A stretch of DNA of 64,000 nucleotides from Danxiaibacter flavus (GCF_041060425.1 NZ_JAULBC010000003.1:1-64000); one strand, 5' to 3'; positions 9,371 to 17,643 are shown, counted from the first letter of the stretch. Translations and numbers: made by a program. Notes: a model not told the origin generated them from the letters alone.

Positions 9371-10014
9371 TCTCGATTTTGTATACAACTTTTGACTACC
9401 GGTTTAGTCACAACCATTTGTGCGGTCTGGTGGAAAAAATGCCGTTCAAAATCAAGGAAAAGATCACCAGATTTAAACGGTGGGAGGACGCGCATGCATG
9501 TTTGCTGGGAAATTACTTACTCCTTAACGCTCTTTATAAAGCCGGGTTAAGATATACTTTGGAAGATCTCAAATATGACGATAATTACAGGCCATTTTTA
9601 TGTGAAAATTTTGATTTTAATATATCACATTCCGGTAATGCAGTTGTCTGTGCATCCACATGTTACGGTAGAATAGGAGTAGACATAGAGGTAAAGAAAC
9701 ATCTTGACATTTCTAATTTTAAAGACCAGTTTTCTTCGGCCGAATGGGAGGCTCTAATGAATGAAATACATCCCTGTACCCAATTTTATAACCACTGGAC
9801 CAGGAAGGAGTCGGTTTTGAAAGCTGATGGCAGGGGGCTCTCATATTCACTCGCTGAGCTTGTTACAAAAGAAAATGATACTATCAATTTAGATGGTCGA
9901 TCCTGGTATTGCCGCAACATCAAAATATTAGATGGTTACGCCTGCCATATTGCATATAATGTTCAACAAGACTATGTTGCAGAATTGGTTAATTTCAGTG
10001 AAAGTTATCTATAA
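9367..10014 (+). CDS. 4'-phosphopantetheinyl transferase, Sfp type
   Basis: This 215-residue protein has the Sfp-family signatures: FNISHSGN, the metal-binding GVDIEV, and WTRKESVLKADGRGL near residue 145. These enzymes transfer the phosphopantetheine arm of CoA to the serine of carrier domains, here presumably Ser591 and Ser1642 of the upstream NRPS. It closes the biosynthetic operon; the following 250 bp hold no further gene. A dedicated transferase inside the cluster suggests the pathway does not rely on the housekeeping holo-ACP synthase. Confidence 0.93.
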   Translation: MISILYTTFDYRFSHNHLCGLVEKMPFKIKEKITRFKRWEDAHACLLGNYLLLNALYKAGLRYTLEDLKYDDNYRPFLCENFDFNISHSGNAVVCASTCYGRIGVDIEVKKHLDISNFKDQFSSAEWEALMNEIHPCTQFYNHWTRKESVLKADGRGLSYSLAELVTKENDTINLDGRSWYCRNIKILDGYACHIAYNVQQDYVAELVNFSESYL

Positions 10015-10270
10015 GCAGATAGTTCACCTGTATGTTAATTCACAGCACAACATGATAACAATTTATTTACGCTTTGCGCAGTAACAACAAGTTAAATTGG
10101 AAAGCTCGTTATCGTTTTTGAAATGCCGATACCTCTTTCACCTCCTCAGGAGAACCCTCTTTCCTGAAATAAAAACACATGTGAGAACTGACTTGCAGGA
10201 ATAATAGGCGGGGCCCTCCAGGCAGCCTGGAAGTTTCATGGTGTAATGGATTTGTTGCAGCAAATCATCA

Positions 10271-10768
10271 TTAAGCGTAATGCTTTGCCCGTGTTTTTGC
10301 TGCTTTTTTTGCCGCAGCGGAGCGTTTGGCGGGACCTTTGGTCCTTGAAGCCTTACGGGCAGAAGCGGAACGCTCTGCAGCCGTACGTTCCATCGCCGCC
10401 GCATGTGCCTGTCTTGACAGCGCCGTATGCGAAGCTGATGAAGTCGGCTCTTTTTCTAATGCATGTTGCCTTGCTTGCGATCTTGTTTTGGAAACAGGTT
10501 CATGCCTTTGTCCCTTGGTATAAGCCTGCTCTGCGCTTTTGCGGGTTTTCTCCGATGTTTTTCCTTTTTCGGGCGGCTTAAGATCGACCCCGGCCCTGCG
10601 CGCCTCTGACAGACCAATGGCGATGGCCTGCTTTGCGGACCTTGCGCCATGCTTTCCGTGCTGTATTTTTTTTATCTCTTCATGTACGAACTCGCCTGCC
10701 TGCGTGCCCGGTGATTTGCCTTCACGCTTGTCACGCTGTGCTTTCTTTATTGTTTTGTTTTCCGGCAT
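10271..10768 (-). CDS. DUF6496-type basic protein with alanine/lysine-rich tail
   Basis: The first 70 residues (MPENKTIKKAQRDKREGK..., then GEFVHEEI, GKHGARSAKQAIAIGL and SEARRAG) match a small conserved family usually labelled DUF6496. The rest is a low-complexity basic tail rich in Ala, Lys, Arg and Ser, resembling histone H1-like or DNA-binding tails. No transmembrane segment or signal is visible. It is transcribed away from the SYLF gene. Its function is unknown; a nucleoid or stress role is only an inference from composition. Long open frames on the opposite strand here are shadows of its biased codons. Confidence 0.85.
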   Translation of the reverse strand: MPENKTIKKAQRDKREGKSPGTQAGEFVHEEIKKIQHGKHGARSAKQAIAIGLSEARRAGVDLKPPEKGKTSEKTRKSAEQAYTKGQRHEPVSKTRSQARQHALEKEPTSSASHTALSRQAHAAAMERTAAERSASARKASRTKGPAKRSAAAKKAAKTRAKHYA

Positions 10769-10935
10769 AACTCTTTTTTATAGAAGCCACAACAGACATG
10801 CCAGCAAAAGAAGTTGAACAGTTAATGGATTGCGACGGTCGCCGTTAATGGAGGCGAAAAAAACACGTACTCTGCTCTGTTAAGCCGGGTGGCATGCTAG
10901 TTGTCGTATTAAATCTGGAATCAAAAAATGCAGTT

Positions 10936-11481
10936 ATGAAAAAGTATCTTTTGAACCTCTTCCTCGCTGCTGCAGGCGGCCTGTTGCTGCTGCCGGCGTA
11001 TGTTAAAGGTCAGCATGATGACAAGATTATCCAGGACAGCAAAAATGCCCGTGAAGAATTTATTAAAACGGACCGGTTGATGCAAAGTCTTTTTGAAAAC
11101 AGTTACGGATATGCCATTTTCCCCAATGTCGGAAAAGGGGCTGTTGGCGTTGGCGGGGCCGCAGGGAATGGTGTTGTTTATGAAAAAGGAAAACTCACTG
11201 GCATGGCCAAGATGATACAGGCTACCGCCGGCTTCCAGTTTGGCGGACAGGCCTACCGGGAAGTGATATTTTTTGAAAACAAGGCAGCGCTTGATCACTT
11301 CAAAGAAAATAAATTGGAATTTTCTGGCCAGGCATCGGCAATAGCAGCCAAAGAAGGGGCAGCGGCCAATGTTAAGTACAGAGAAGGGGTCCTTATATTC
11401 ACGCAAGGGAAAGGAGGGCTTATGGTAGAGGCTGCCGTTGGCGGTCAGAAGTTTACCTACGAGCCACACAATGCGAAGTGA
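10936..11481 (+). CDS. Secreted SYLF (YSC84-like) domain protein
   Basis: The start at 10936 gives a clean signal peptide (MKKYLLNLFLAAAGGLLLLPA, cleavage near VKGQ); an in-frame ATG at 10894 would place 14 extra residues before it. The mature part has the SYLF pattern: YGYAIFPNVGKGAVGVGGAAG, GFQFGGQAY and a final KFTYEP. SYLF domains bind phospholipids in eukaryotes; bacterial members are periplasmic and often stress-linked. About 181 residues is typical. A strong terminator follows 75 bp downstream. Confidence 0.9.
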   Translation: MKKYLLNLFLAAAGGLLLLPAYVKGQHDDKIIQDSKNAREEFIKTDRLMQSLFENSYGYAIFPNVGKGAVGVGGAAGNGVVYEKGKLTGMAKMIQATAGFQFGGQAYREVIFFENKAALDHFKENKLEFSGQASAIAAKEGAAANVKYREGVLIFTQGKGGLMVEAAVGGQKFTYEPHNAK

Positions 11482-11555
11482 TGTAAACGGCATGGAACCG
11501 TGCCAACTACCATGACTAAAATTTAGTTTCTTTATGGTGTTCATCAAATGGAACG

Positions 11556-11585
11556 AAAGGCTCTTACTAATTTTTAAGAGCCTTT
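11556..11585 (+). terminator. Rho-independent terminator after the SYLF gene
   Basis: Two perfectly complementary 11-nt arms, AAAGGCTCTTA (11556-11566) and TAAGAGCCTTT (11575-11585), enclose an 8-nt loop and are followed by ATTGTTT. The A-rich left and T-rich right ends make it usable in both directions. Confidence 0.85.
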
Positions 11586-11630
11586 ATTGTTTATGACTTG
11601 CTTACAGATGCCCTATTACCCTTTTTTCGA

Positions 11631-11900
11631 TTACTTTATTACATCAACCATGTCCTTCAATATCTTTTTTTCGTCAACATCTGCATAACCTTCTTTTGTA
11701 GTGCCAATCTTACTATACCCAAATAATTTATTTGTAGTTTCTATTGGAACGACATTTTTCAAATTGAATTCTTTTGTAAAAATCTTCTCGCATTACGTGT
11801 GTCCAGGTCCTGAGGACGACCTAAAATTCCTGCGATAATTTTCAAATTGCGATTAAGGTCCTGATTACTTATATAAAGAAAAATTGGGCATCTGGAAATG
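11631..11900 (-). pseudogene. Remnant of a tyrosine recombinase (integrase), C-terminal part
   Basis: On the - strand two frames together give the C-terminal catalytic part of a Bacteroidota tyrosine recombinase. One frame reads ISNQDLNRNLKIIAG, ILGRPQDLDTRNARRF (corresponding to the ISNQKMN...H-ARHTF region). After a frameshift near 11815 comes NVVPIETTNKLFGYSKIG, TTKEGYADVDEKK and a stop at 11631. The second part matches the usual GVPIETVSKMLGH...TTQIYAKV...KK pattern with the conserved histidine lost (FGY instead of LGH). The N-terminal half is missing. This is a dead fragment showing past mobile-element activity. Confidence 0.75.
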
Positions 11901-12202
11901 GCTGCAGAAGTCCAAGAATGTCTTCCCATGATTGGTTAAGCAACGTCAGGAACAGGAATGCCACATAATACAGTATTCTTGTGCCGGACATATCGGATTA
12001 AGAGGTGAAAATCATTGATATGAGTTTAACCTGAAAAACAGAATTTGGGCATAGCTACTACTTGGACAAAAATAGCACACTACCGCAACCGGAGAAGGAA
12101 GTAACACTGCGAGTAAACACAAGGTTGGAGTACTATCGATCTAAGACGACCAACCTTGGGGACGGCGGGGCATTTATTAGTATTACCAACTCTATAGTTC
12201 CT
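11901..12202. other. Gap without recognisable genes
   Basis: About 300 bp with stops in all frames I followed. Part of it may be further decayed recombinase upstream of the 11631-11900 fragment. Nothing else is recognisable. Confidence 0.5.
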
Positions 12203-12263
12203 CTGGCCCCTTTAAAATGTAACAACTGGTCCCCGTAACTAAAATGCGAGGGAACTACCTTTG
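12203..12263 (+). promoter_or_regulatory. Promoter of doxX-GNAT operon with paired MocR-type boxes
   Basis: CTGGCCC starts at 12203 and CTGGTCC at 12226, a direct repeat of 23 nt. The -7 element TACCTTTG (Bacteroidota consensus TAnnTTTG) starts at 12256, 30 nt after the second box. DoxX starts at 12283. The same geometry occurs upstream of the azoreductase and nitroreductase genes around the MocR-type regulator, which makes this its likely operator. No good -33 TTG is seen, consistent with an activated promoter. Confidence 0.75.
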
Positions 12264-12282
12264 ATTTTAATCCCGAAAAATC

Positions 12283-12729
12283 ATGAAGAATGTTTCGAGA
12301 ATAGGTCAGCTTTTATTACGATTAGCTATTGCGGTTAGCTTTTTAATGGCTGTAATGGACAGGTTCGGCTTATTGGGGCCACCTGGTTCCGGAACGGCAT
12401 GGGGTGACTGGAAGCATTTTGTTGACTATACTCATACGCTTGTTCCTTTTATAAATAGGCCAATAGCCAATATAATGGGCATTGTTGCTACAATCGCGGA
12501 AATTGTATTCGGAATACTCCTCATCGTGGGCTACAGAGTTAAAGCAGTTGCATTGGGTGCCGCTGTCCTGACCCTTTGTTTCGGCCTTTGCATGGCAGTA
12601 TTTGTGAGCATAAACGCTCCGATCAGTTACCCCGTTTTTGTTTTTACAGGAGCCGCATTAGTTCTTTCAGGTCTTGATCATCACGCGTGGAGTATAGATA
12701 GCTATATCAAAAGAAGTATCGATAACTAA
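12283..12729 (+). CDS. DoxX-family membrane protein
   Basis: This 148-residue protein has four predicted membrane helices, with the first helix motif GQLLLRLAIAVSFLMAVMDR and a helix-loop pattern typical of DoxX/DoxD-like proteins. Members are small inner-membrane proteins of poorly defined function, often linked to redox or thiol stress and frequently found beside nitroreductases or NADH-quinone-type flavoproteins. It is first in a two-gene unit with the acetyltransferase (27-bp gap) and lies directly behind the paired-box promoter. Confidence 0.85.
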   Translation: MKNVSRIGQLLLRLAIAVSFLMAVMDRFGLLGPPGSGTAWGDWKHFVDYTHTLVPFINRPIANIMGIVATIAEIVFGILLIVGYRVKAVALGAAVLTLCFGLCMAVFVSINAPISYPVFVFTGAALVLSGLDHHAWSIDSYIKRSIDN

Positions 12730-12756
12730 ACGACAATATAAAAATTAGAAATAATT

Positions 12757-13188
12757 ATGGAATGTAAAAAAGCTACCACCAAAGCTGATGTTGAATTTTG
12801 TAAAGAAGCGATCCTGGAATTTCGACCAAACCTGAATCCGGAAACGGCAGTTGACCTGGTATTGGAATTAATTAATAGCAACGAGTTTGAATTGGTATTT
12901 ATACCGAACGCGAGTAATACAAGAGCAGGTGCATTTATAACCTATCGGTTTTTAAATCTGCTTCGTACTGGACCTATGATTTACGTAGATGACTTGTTCT
13001 CGTTTCCTGAATGCAGAAATCAGGGTTACGCAGGTAAATTGTTAGACTATGTTACAGAACGTGCTACTAATAAGGGCATAAAAAGCATCCATCTTGATAG
13101 CGGGTACACGCTGCACACGGCACACAGATTATACTTGAATAAAGGTTATTATCTTGCCTGTAACCATTTTGCCAAAGCAATCAATTGA
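12757..13188 (+). CDS. GNAT-family N-acetyltransferase
   Basis: This 143-residue protein has the acetyl-CoA binding core: a hydrophobic strand IYVDDLFS, then ECRNQGYAGKLLDYV (the Q/RxxGxG/A loop), and a C-terminal strand with HLDSGYTLHTAHRLYLNKGY. The family transfers acetyl groups to amines on small molecules or proteins; the substrate cannot be read from the sequence. It follows doxX in the same unit and converges on the azoreductase remnant, whose end overlaps by 8 bp. Confidence 0.9.
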   Translation: MECKKATTKADVEFCKEAILEFRPNLNPETAVDLVLELINSNEFELVFIPNASNTRAGAFITYRFLNLLRTGPMIYVDDLFSFPECRNQGYAGKLLDYVTERATNKGIKSIHLDSGYTLHTAHRLYLNKGYYLACNHFAKAIN

Positions 13189-13822
13189 TTTTGTTTGAAG
13201 CCATTTCTGTTATTTTATTATAAACCGTTTTGGTAGACTGCTTATATATTTCTTTGTCGAAGGCGCTGCCATTTAACGCAACCTCCTGAATATCGGTAAG
13301 GCCCATAATATTAAATACGGTTTTAAGGTAATCAGCTTGAAAATTCATATGGGTAAAATATTCACCTTTTTCATAACCTGCATTTCCTCTGCTAAAAAGC
13401 ATGTAAATTTTTTTATCCTTTAATAAACCCCTGTAAGAGTTTTTGAGGATCATCCGGCCTCATTTTAACAGTTTCGTTAGCTCTTATTACCTGGTCTAAA
13501 TAAGCATTCAACGCACTTGGGATTGACCAATTGAACATCGGCGTCCCTAAAACGATCACGTCGGCCGCTTTAATTTCAGCAATGAACTGATCGCTGATTT
13601 TCAGTTCATTAGCTTCGACTTCAGTCCTTAATTCGGCAGGTTTAGCCAACGCAGCAATCATAATTCGGATACGTGCGGTATAGCATCCCGACCTACTTCG
13701 CGGTGGCGGATTGTGTAGTCCGGATGAGCTTCAATCCACTTGGTAGCAAATAAACTAGTAAGCCGTCTAGTGACTGATCTTTCATCTCTCGGACTCGCAT
13801 TGATGATTAGTAAATTTTTCAT
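13181..13822 (-). pseudogene. FMN-dependent NADH-azoreductase-like gene broken by two frameshifts
   Basis: Three consecutive - strand frames add up to one AzoR-like flavodoxin-fold protein of about 210 residues. The first (from ATG 13822) has MKNLLIINASPRDERS, the flavin phosphate loop, and stops after PHVSEL. The second carries LGTPMFNWSIPSALNAYLDQV. The third has GLLKDKKIYMLFSRGNAGY and the C-terminus. The first break, near 13660, fits loss of one G (TGG ATT read as TGATT). The second, near 13445, is another single-frame slip. Both would have to be sequencing errors for the gene to work. Its promoter with paired boxes is intact. The family reduces quinones, azo and nitro compounds with NADH. 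Confidence 0.8.
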
Positions 13823-13925
13823 TCCGTATTTGTTAAATTCATATGAAACGATCTTAGCTTCCTTTAGGTCACGCATAAATCATCGTAGACTAAAATTTTG
13901 TTGAATATGATATCTTTGCACACAA

Positions 13926-13986
13926 CAAACTTAAATATGGCTATTTAACACTTGGGGTACCAGTTTTTTGTATTCAGAGTGACCAG
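13926..13986 (-). promoter_or_regulatory. Azoreductase promoter with paired MocR-type boxes
   Basis: On the - strand CTGGTCA starts at 13986 and CTGGTAC at 13963, again 23 nt apart. The -7 element TAAGTTTG starts at 13933, exactly 30 nt after the second box, matching the doxX promoter. The site lies between the azoreductase remnant and the divergent regulator gene, so it could also serve autoregulation. Confidence 0.75.
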
Positions 13987-14026
13987 CACAATTATTCTCA
14001 TAAGAAAAACCTTGTCTTGTTTATTT

Positions 14027-15493
14027 ATGCTTCCCTTTAAAACGCTGTTAAAGATCGATAGAAGAAGCACCGAAGCCGTGTTCAAGCAAATCGCCTCACA
14101 GTTGGTACTTTTAATTCAAAAAGGTATACTATTACCAGGGGGCCAACTGCCCAGTGCACGCATACTCGCGGCAGAACTTGGCCTTCACCGAAAAACTATA
14201 ATGGCTGCTTATAATGATCTAATTACAGAGGATTGGATTATCAGTAAAGAAAGAAAGGAATATAGGGTCTCAACCCTTTTGCCTATTATAAAACCCCGAA
14301 CTTATGCAGACAAAGCTAGATCGAGTTATAAGGCTAAATCGATAATCTCTTTTGACAAGTTGGAGCATGTGCCATCATTAAAAACGATAAGCTCTGACTT
14401 TAAGGTTATTGTAAATGACGGTTTCCCGGACGTTAACATATTTCCTATAGAAAGGGTCTCAAGCGAATACCGAAGGCTCCTTACTCACCAGCATTTAAAA
14501 AATGCCTCATCAAATTTAAATATCGACGGCTGCTCGGTTTTTAAAGAAGCGCTATCATTATTTTTAAATGACACTCGTGGGCTTAATATTGAGCCCGAAA
14601 ACGTAATGGTTACCAGGGGCGCTCAGATGGCTATTTATATAGCTGCGGCAATGATAATAAAACCCGGCGATAAGGTTTTAGTTACTACCCCCAGCTATTT
14701 TTTTGCAGATGCAATCTTCAGACAATTGGGTGCTGAGTTAATCACCATTCCAGTAGATGATGAGGGAGCAGATGTTGATGCTTTAGAGGATGTATTGATA
14801 AAAAATCAAATAAAACTGCTGTATATTATTCCGCACCACCACCATCCAACAACTGTTACACTTAGCTCACCACGCCGAGCAAAGTTGTTGGAGATCATAG
14901 CGACCCACCAGTTAGCCGTTATTGAAGATGATTACGATTACGATTTTCAATATCAATATAGCCCATATTTACCCCTTGCCAGCGGAGCACATAAAGGCAA
15001 TGTAATATATATAGGTTCGTTGACTAAAGTATTAGGTCCTAATTTCAGGCTTGGATATATAATATCAACTCCCGATTTTTTGAGTAGTGCCATTAAATTA
15101 AAAACATTAATTGATTTAAGGGGTGATGTTTTAATGGAGGAAATAATTGCGTCGCTTATGGAAAGTGGTGAGTTCTCAAGGTTTATTATGAAAGCAAACA
15201 AACTCTATCGACATAGGTGCGATTATGCTGCAAACCTCATAGCCAATGAATTAGGCCATCTTGTTGATTTTAAGAAACCACAAGGAGGAATGGCTCTTTG
15301 GCTGAAGTTTAATGAAAAATATCAGCTCGCCAATATAATTAATAGATCCGCCGCTTGGGGATTGCAATTTTCCGGGCGAGCTTATTTTAAAGGGAAAGAT
15401 TTACCCTATGATGCTGTTCGGTTTGGATTTGCGGCGGTCAATGAACAGGAAATAGATTTTGCTGTTGATGTACTTAGAAAAATCACATCCTGA
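14027..15493 (+). CDS. MocR/PdxR-type regulator (GntR wHTH fused to aminotransferase fold)
   Basis: Starting at ATG 14027 the protein has 488 residues: an N-terminal GntR winged helix (EAVFKQIASQLVLLIQKG, LPSARILAAELGLHRKTI at about 15-75) and a class I aminotransferase domain to the end. The domain contains the PLP-binding region IYIGSLTKVLGPNFRLGY, with the lysine of SLTK, and DDYDYDF. An upstream in-frame start (13952) would run through the paired-box operator and is rejected. MocR proteins bind PLP and usually control nearby genes through direct-repeat operators. Three such operators lie around this gene. The natural effector is unknown; the target genes point to electrophile, quinone or nitro stress. 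Confidence 0.92.
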   Translation: MLPFKTLLKIDRRSTEAVFKQIASQLVLLIQKGILLPGGQLPSARILAAELGLHRKTIMAAYNDLITEDWIISKERKEYRVSTLLPIIKPRTYADKARSSYKAKSIISFDKLEHVPSLKTISSDFKVIVNDGFPDVNIFPIERVSSEYRRLLTHQHLKNASSNLNIDGCSVFKEALSLFLNDTRGLNIEPENVMVTRGAQMAIYIAAAMIIKPGDKVLVTTPSYFFADAIFRQLGAELITIPVDDEGADVDALEDVLIKNQIKLLYIIPHHHHPTTVTLSSPRRAKLLEIIATHQLAVIEDDYDYDFQYQYSPYLPLASGAHKGNVIYIGSLTKVLGPNFRLGYIISTPDFLSSAIKLKTLIDLRGDVLMEEIIASLMESGEFSRFIMKANKLYRHRCDYAANLIANELGHLVDFKKPQGGMALWLKFNEKYQLANIINRSAAWGLQFSGRAYFKGKDLPYDAVRFGFAAVNEQEIDFAVDVLRKITS

Positions 15494-15743
15494 ACTGTGA
15501 GGTTACGTTCGTAAATATGTACAACACTTCTTATCTTTTGTTTCCAATCTCCGCAAGCATATCCATCGTAGGTTCCCCACTCTTTTTTATGACTAAGTTT
15601 GAGGCTTCGGTCCAAACGAAGCGGCTGACCTGATTCAAGATCGCATGACAGACCAACTGACAATTCCGAATCTAACTATTGGTAGAAAGGGTGATACTTC
15701 TGCTCATTTCTAAATGAAATGTCAATAACGTTATAAATCCTAA
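15494..15743. other. Spacer without recognisable genes
   Basis: This lies between the regulator stop and the nitroreductase operator. An 85-codon frame on the - strand overlaps the regulator end and has no family signature. I see nothing functional. Confidence 0.5.
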
Positions 15744-15804
15744 CTGGTCCCCGATACATTTTAAATCTGGTCCGCTAAGCTCGTCAACTGGTGGCATAAT
15801 TTTA
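15744..15804 (+). promoter_or_regulatory. Nitroreductase promoter with paired MocR-type boxes
   Basis: CTGGTCC starts at 15744 and again at 15767 (23 nt apart). TAATTTTA, one base off the TAnnTTTG -7 consensus, starts at 15797, 30 nt after the second box. The start codon is 15842. An extra CTGGTGG at 15788 does not keep the spacing. This is the third copy of the same arrangement around the MocR-type gene. Confidence 0.75.
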
Positions 15805-15841
15805 CTTGAAATAAATTATTATCCACTTTATTATTAAAATT

Positions 15842-16459
15842 ATGACCAACGCTGTCATTGACACAATTCTTAGCCGTAGCGCCGCAAAGTACTATGACCC
15901 TACCGCTACACTGACCGACGAACAAATCCGCGAACTGGTGAAAATTGGTACCTCCGCGCCAACTTCTTTTCACCTACAAAACTGGCGTTTTATCGCTGTT
16001 CGCACGGCTGATGCTAAAGCCCGTCTTCGACCGATCGCCTGGAATCAGCCCGCGATTACAGACGCAGCTGTTACCTTCATTATCGTTGGCCAATTGGTTG
16101 ACACCAGCGTGATACCAAGTCGCCTTGAGCCGTTGGTGAAAGCGGGCGTCATGCCGGAAAGCATGGTGCCAGAATGGGAAATTCCTGCGCGTGATTTATA
16201 TATGGCTTACCCCCAACGCCGCCGCGATGAAGCGATACGCACCGCTACATTCGGTGCCGCTGCGATAATCTATGCGGCCCGCTCACTCGGCTATGGTTCT
16301 ACACCAATGATAGGATTTGACTTTGATGCGGTAGCCAACGAGTTTGGACTGGTCGAGGACGAGGTACCAGCAATGTTATTGTCTGTAGGCCCAGAACGCC
16401 CAGGTAACTGGAAGCAAAAGCCGCGCCGTCCGATTGATGAAGTTCTTGATTTAGTATAA
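15842..16459 (+). CDS. Nitroreductase-family NAD(P)H flavoprotein
   Basis: This 205-residue protein has the nitroreductase fold signatures: RSAAKYYDP near the N-terminus, the FMN-binding SAPTSFHLQNWRFI, and FGAAAIIYAARSLGYGS with GFD further on. The family reduces nitro groups, quinones or other electrophiles using FMN. It is the first gene behind the third paired-box operator and is followed at 30 bp by two CMD-family genes, so it is likely the head of an operon. Codons are richer in GC (CGC, GCC, CTG) than in the neighbouring NRPS region, which suggests transfer. Confidence 0.92.
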   Translation: MTNAVIDTILSRSAAKYYDPTATLTDEQIRELVKIGTSAPTSFHLQNWRFIAVRTADAKARLRPIAWNQPAITDAAVTFIIVGQLVDTSVIPSRLEPLVKAGVMPESMVPEWEIPARDLYMAYPQRRRDEAIRTATFGAAAIIYAARSLGYGSTPMIGFDFDAVANEFGLVEDEVPAMLLSVGPERPGNWKQKPRRPIDEVLDLV

Positions 16460-16489
16460 TTTTTTAAAAGCAAACTTAACGACTCTACA

Positions 16490-17035
16490 ATGCCTAGAAT
16501 TGAAGCACTTAAACCGGAATATGTACCGGCTGATTCAAAACCGACTCTTGATGTGTTCACCAAGAACATCGGATTCACTCCAAATATGATGGCGACTTTC
16601 GCGACCAGCCCAATCGCGTTCAACGCATGGGCTGCCTTCTTCGGGATCATGACCAAGGCGCTGGATGTAAAGACACGAGATAGCATCGGCCTCGCTGTTT
16701 CTGAAGTTAATGGCTGTAACTACTGCCTGACGGTCCATAGTTATACTGCCAAGCATATGGCCAAACTTCCGGACGACGAAATTATTCTCGCCCGAAAGGG
16801 TAACGCAACCGACCCTAAGCGTGGTGCAGCAGTTCAATTTGCACGTAAAGTGATTGAAACCCGTGGTAAGATTAGCGATGCCGATTTCGCTGCGGTACGG
16901 GATGCAGGCTACTCAGATGCAAATATTATCGAGATAGTTGGCCTTGTTGCGATGTATTCGCTGACGAATTTTATCAACAACATGGCTGATCCTGAAACGG
17001 ACTTTCCGCCAGTTACACCTGCGGGTTCTATCTAA
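16490..17035 (+). CDS. Carboxymuconolactone decarboxylase / AhpD-like peroxidase-related protein (copy 1)
   Basis: This 181-residue protein has the CMD/AhpD core: GFTPNMMATFATSP, then EVNGCNYCLTVHS with the redox CxxC pair and the following histidine, and RDAGYSDANIIEIVGLVAM. AhpD-like proteins reduce peroxides or alkyl-peroxidase partners through the CxxC disulfide. It sits 30 bp after the nitroreductase and 65 bp before a close paralogue, so it is probably a local duplication within one operon. Confidence 0.9.
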   Translation: MPRIEALKPEYVPADSKPTLDVFTKNIGFTPNMMATFATSPIAFNAWAAFFGIMTKALDVKTRDSIGLAVSEVNGCNYCLTVHSYTAKHMAKLPDDEIILARKGNATDPKRGAAVQFARKVIETRGKISDADFAAVRDAGYSDANIIEIVGLVAMYSLTNFINNMADPETDFPPVTPAGSI

Positions 17036-17100
17036 TCTTATGGTGGCGATTCATTTGCCACTAATCTAAATTATTGATTTAGTAACTTAACAACACTACA

Positions 17101-17643
17101 ATGCCAAGAACAGATGCTTTAACGCCGGAGAATGTGCCGCCCGATTCGAAACCAACGCTCGACACCTTCACCAGGAACCTGGGATTTACACCAAATATGA
17201 TGGCGACCTTCGCAAAGAGCCCCATCGCATTCAACGCATGGGCAACCCTCCGCGGCACTTTGAACAAGGCGCTCGATTTGAAGACGCGCGAAATTATAGG
17301 CCTGGCCGTTTACGAGGTTAACGGCTGCGACTACTGTTTGGCCGTTCATAGCTATGCGGCGAGTATGGCCAGGTTGCCGGCAGATGAAATTATGCTTGCT
17401 CGCAAGGGGCATGCAACTGACCCAAAGCGAGATGCCGCTGCGCAGTTTGCATATAAAATTATTAAGTCACGCGGTCAGGTTAGTGAGGCCGATCTGAAAG
17501 CTGTTCGCGATGCTGGCTACTCAGATGCGAATCTCATAGAAATCGTCGCACTTGTCGCTATGTTTTCGTTGGCGAATTTTTTTAACAACGTGTTTAACCC
17601 TGAGAATGATTATCCGGCAGTTACGGCGGCCGGCCCCATCTGA
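17101..17643 (+). CDS. Carboxymuconolactone decarboxylase / AhpD-like peroxidase-related protein (copy 2)
   Basis: This 180-residue paralogue of the preceding gene shares most positions, for example GFTPNMMATFAKSPIAFNAW and EVNGCDYCLAVHSYA with the CxxC motif intact. The ends are the least alike (MPRTDALTPENV versus MPRIEALKPEYV). The tandem arrangement and similar length indicate duplication followed by divergence. It likely shares the nitroreductase promoter. Confidence 0.9.
   Translation: MPRTDALTPENVPPDSKPTLDTFTRNLGFTPNMMATFAKSPIAFNAWATLRGTLNKALDLKTREIIGLAVYEVNGCDYCLAVHSYAASMARLPADEIMLARKGHATDPKRDAAAQFAYKIIKSRGQVSEADLKAVRDAGYSDANLIEIVALVAMFSLANFFNNVFNPENDYPAVTAAGPI

Noticed and set aside
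10246..10817. Long + strand frames opposite the DUF6496-type gene
   Set aside because: They are shadows of the alanine/lysine/arginine-biased codons of the real gene on the - strand.
13952..14026. N-terminal extension of the MocR-type regulator
   Set aside because: It overlaps the paired-box operator and adds residues before a normal wHTH start; ATG 14027 is better.
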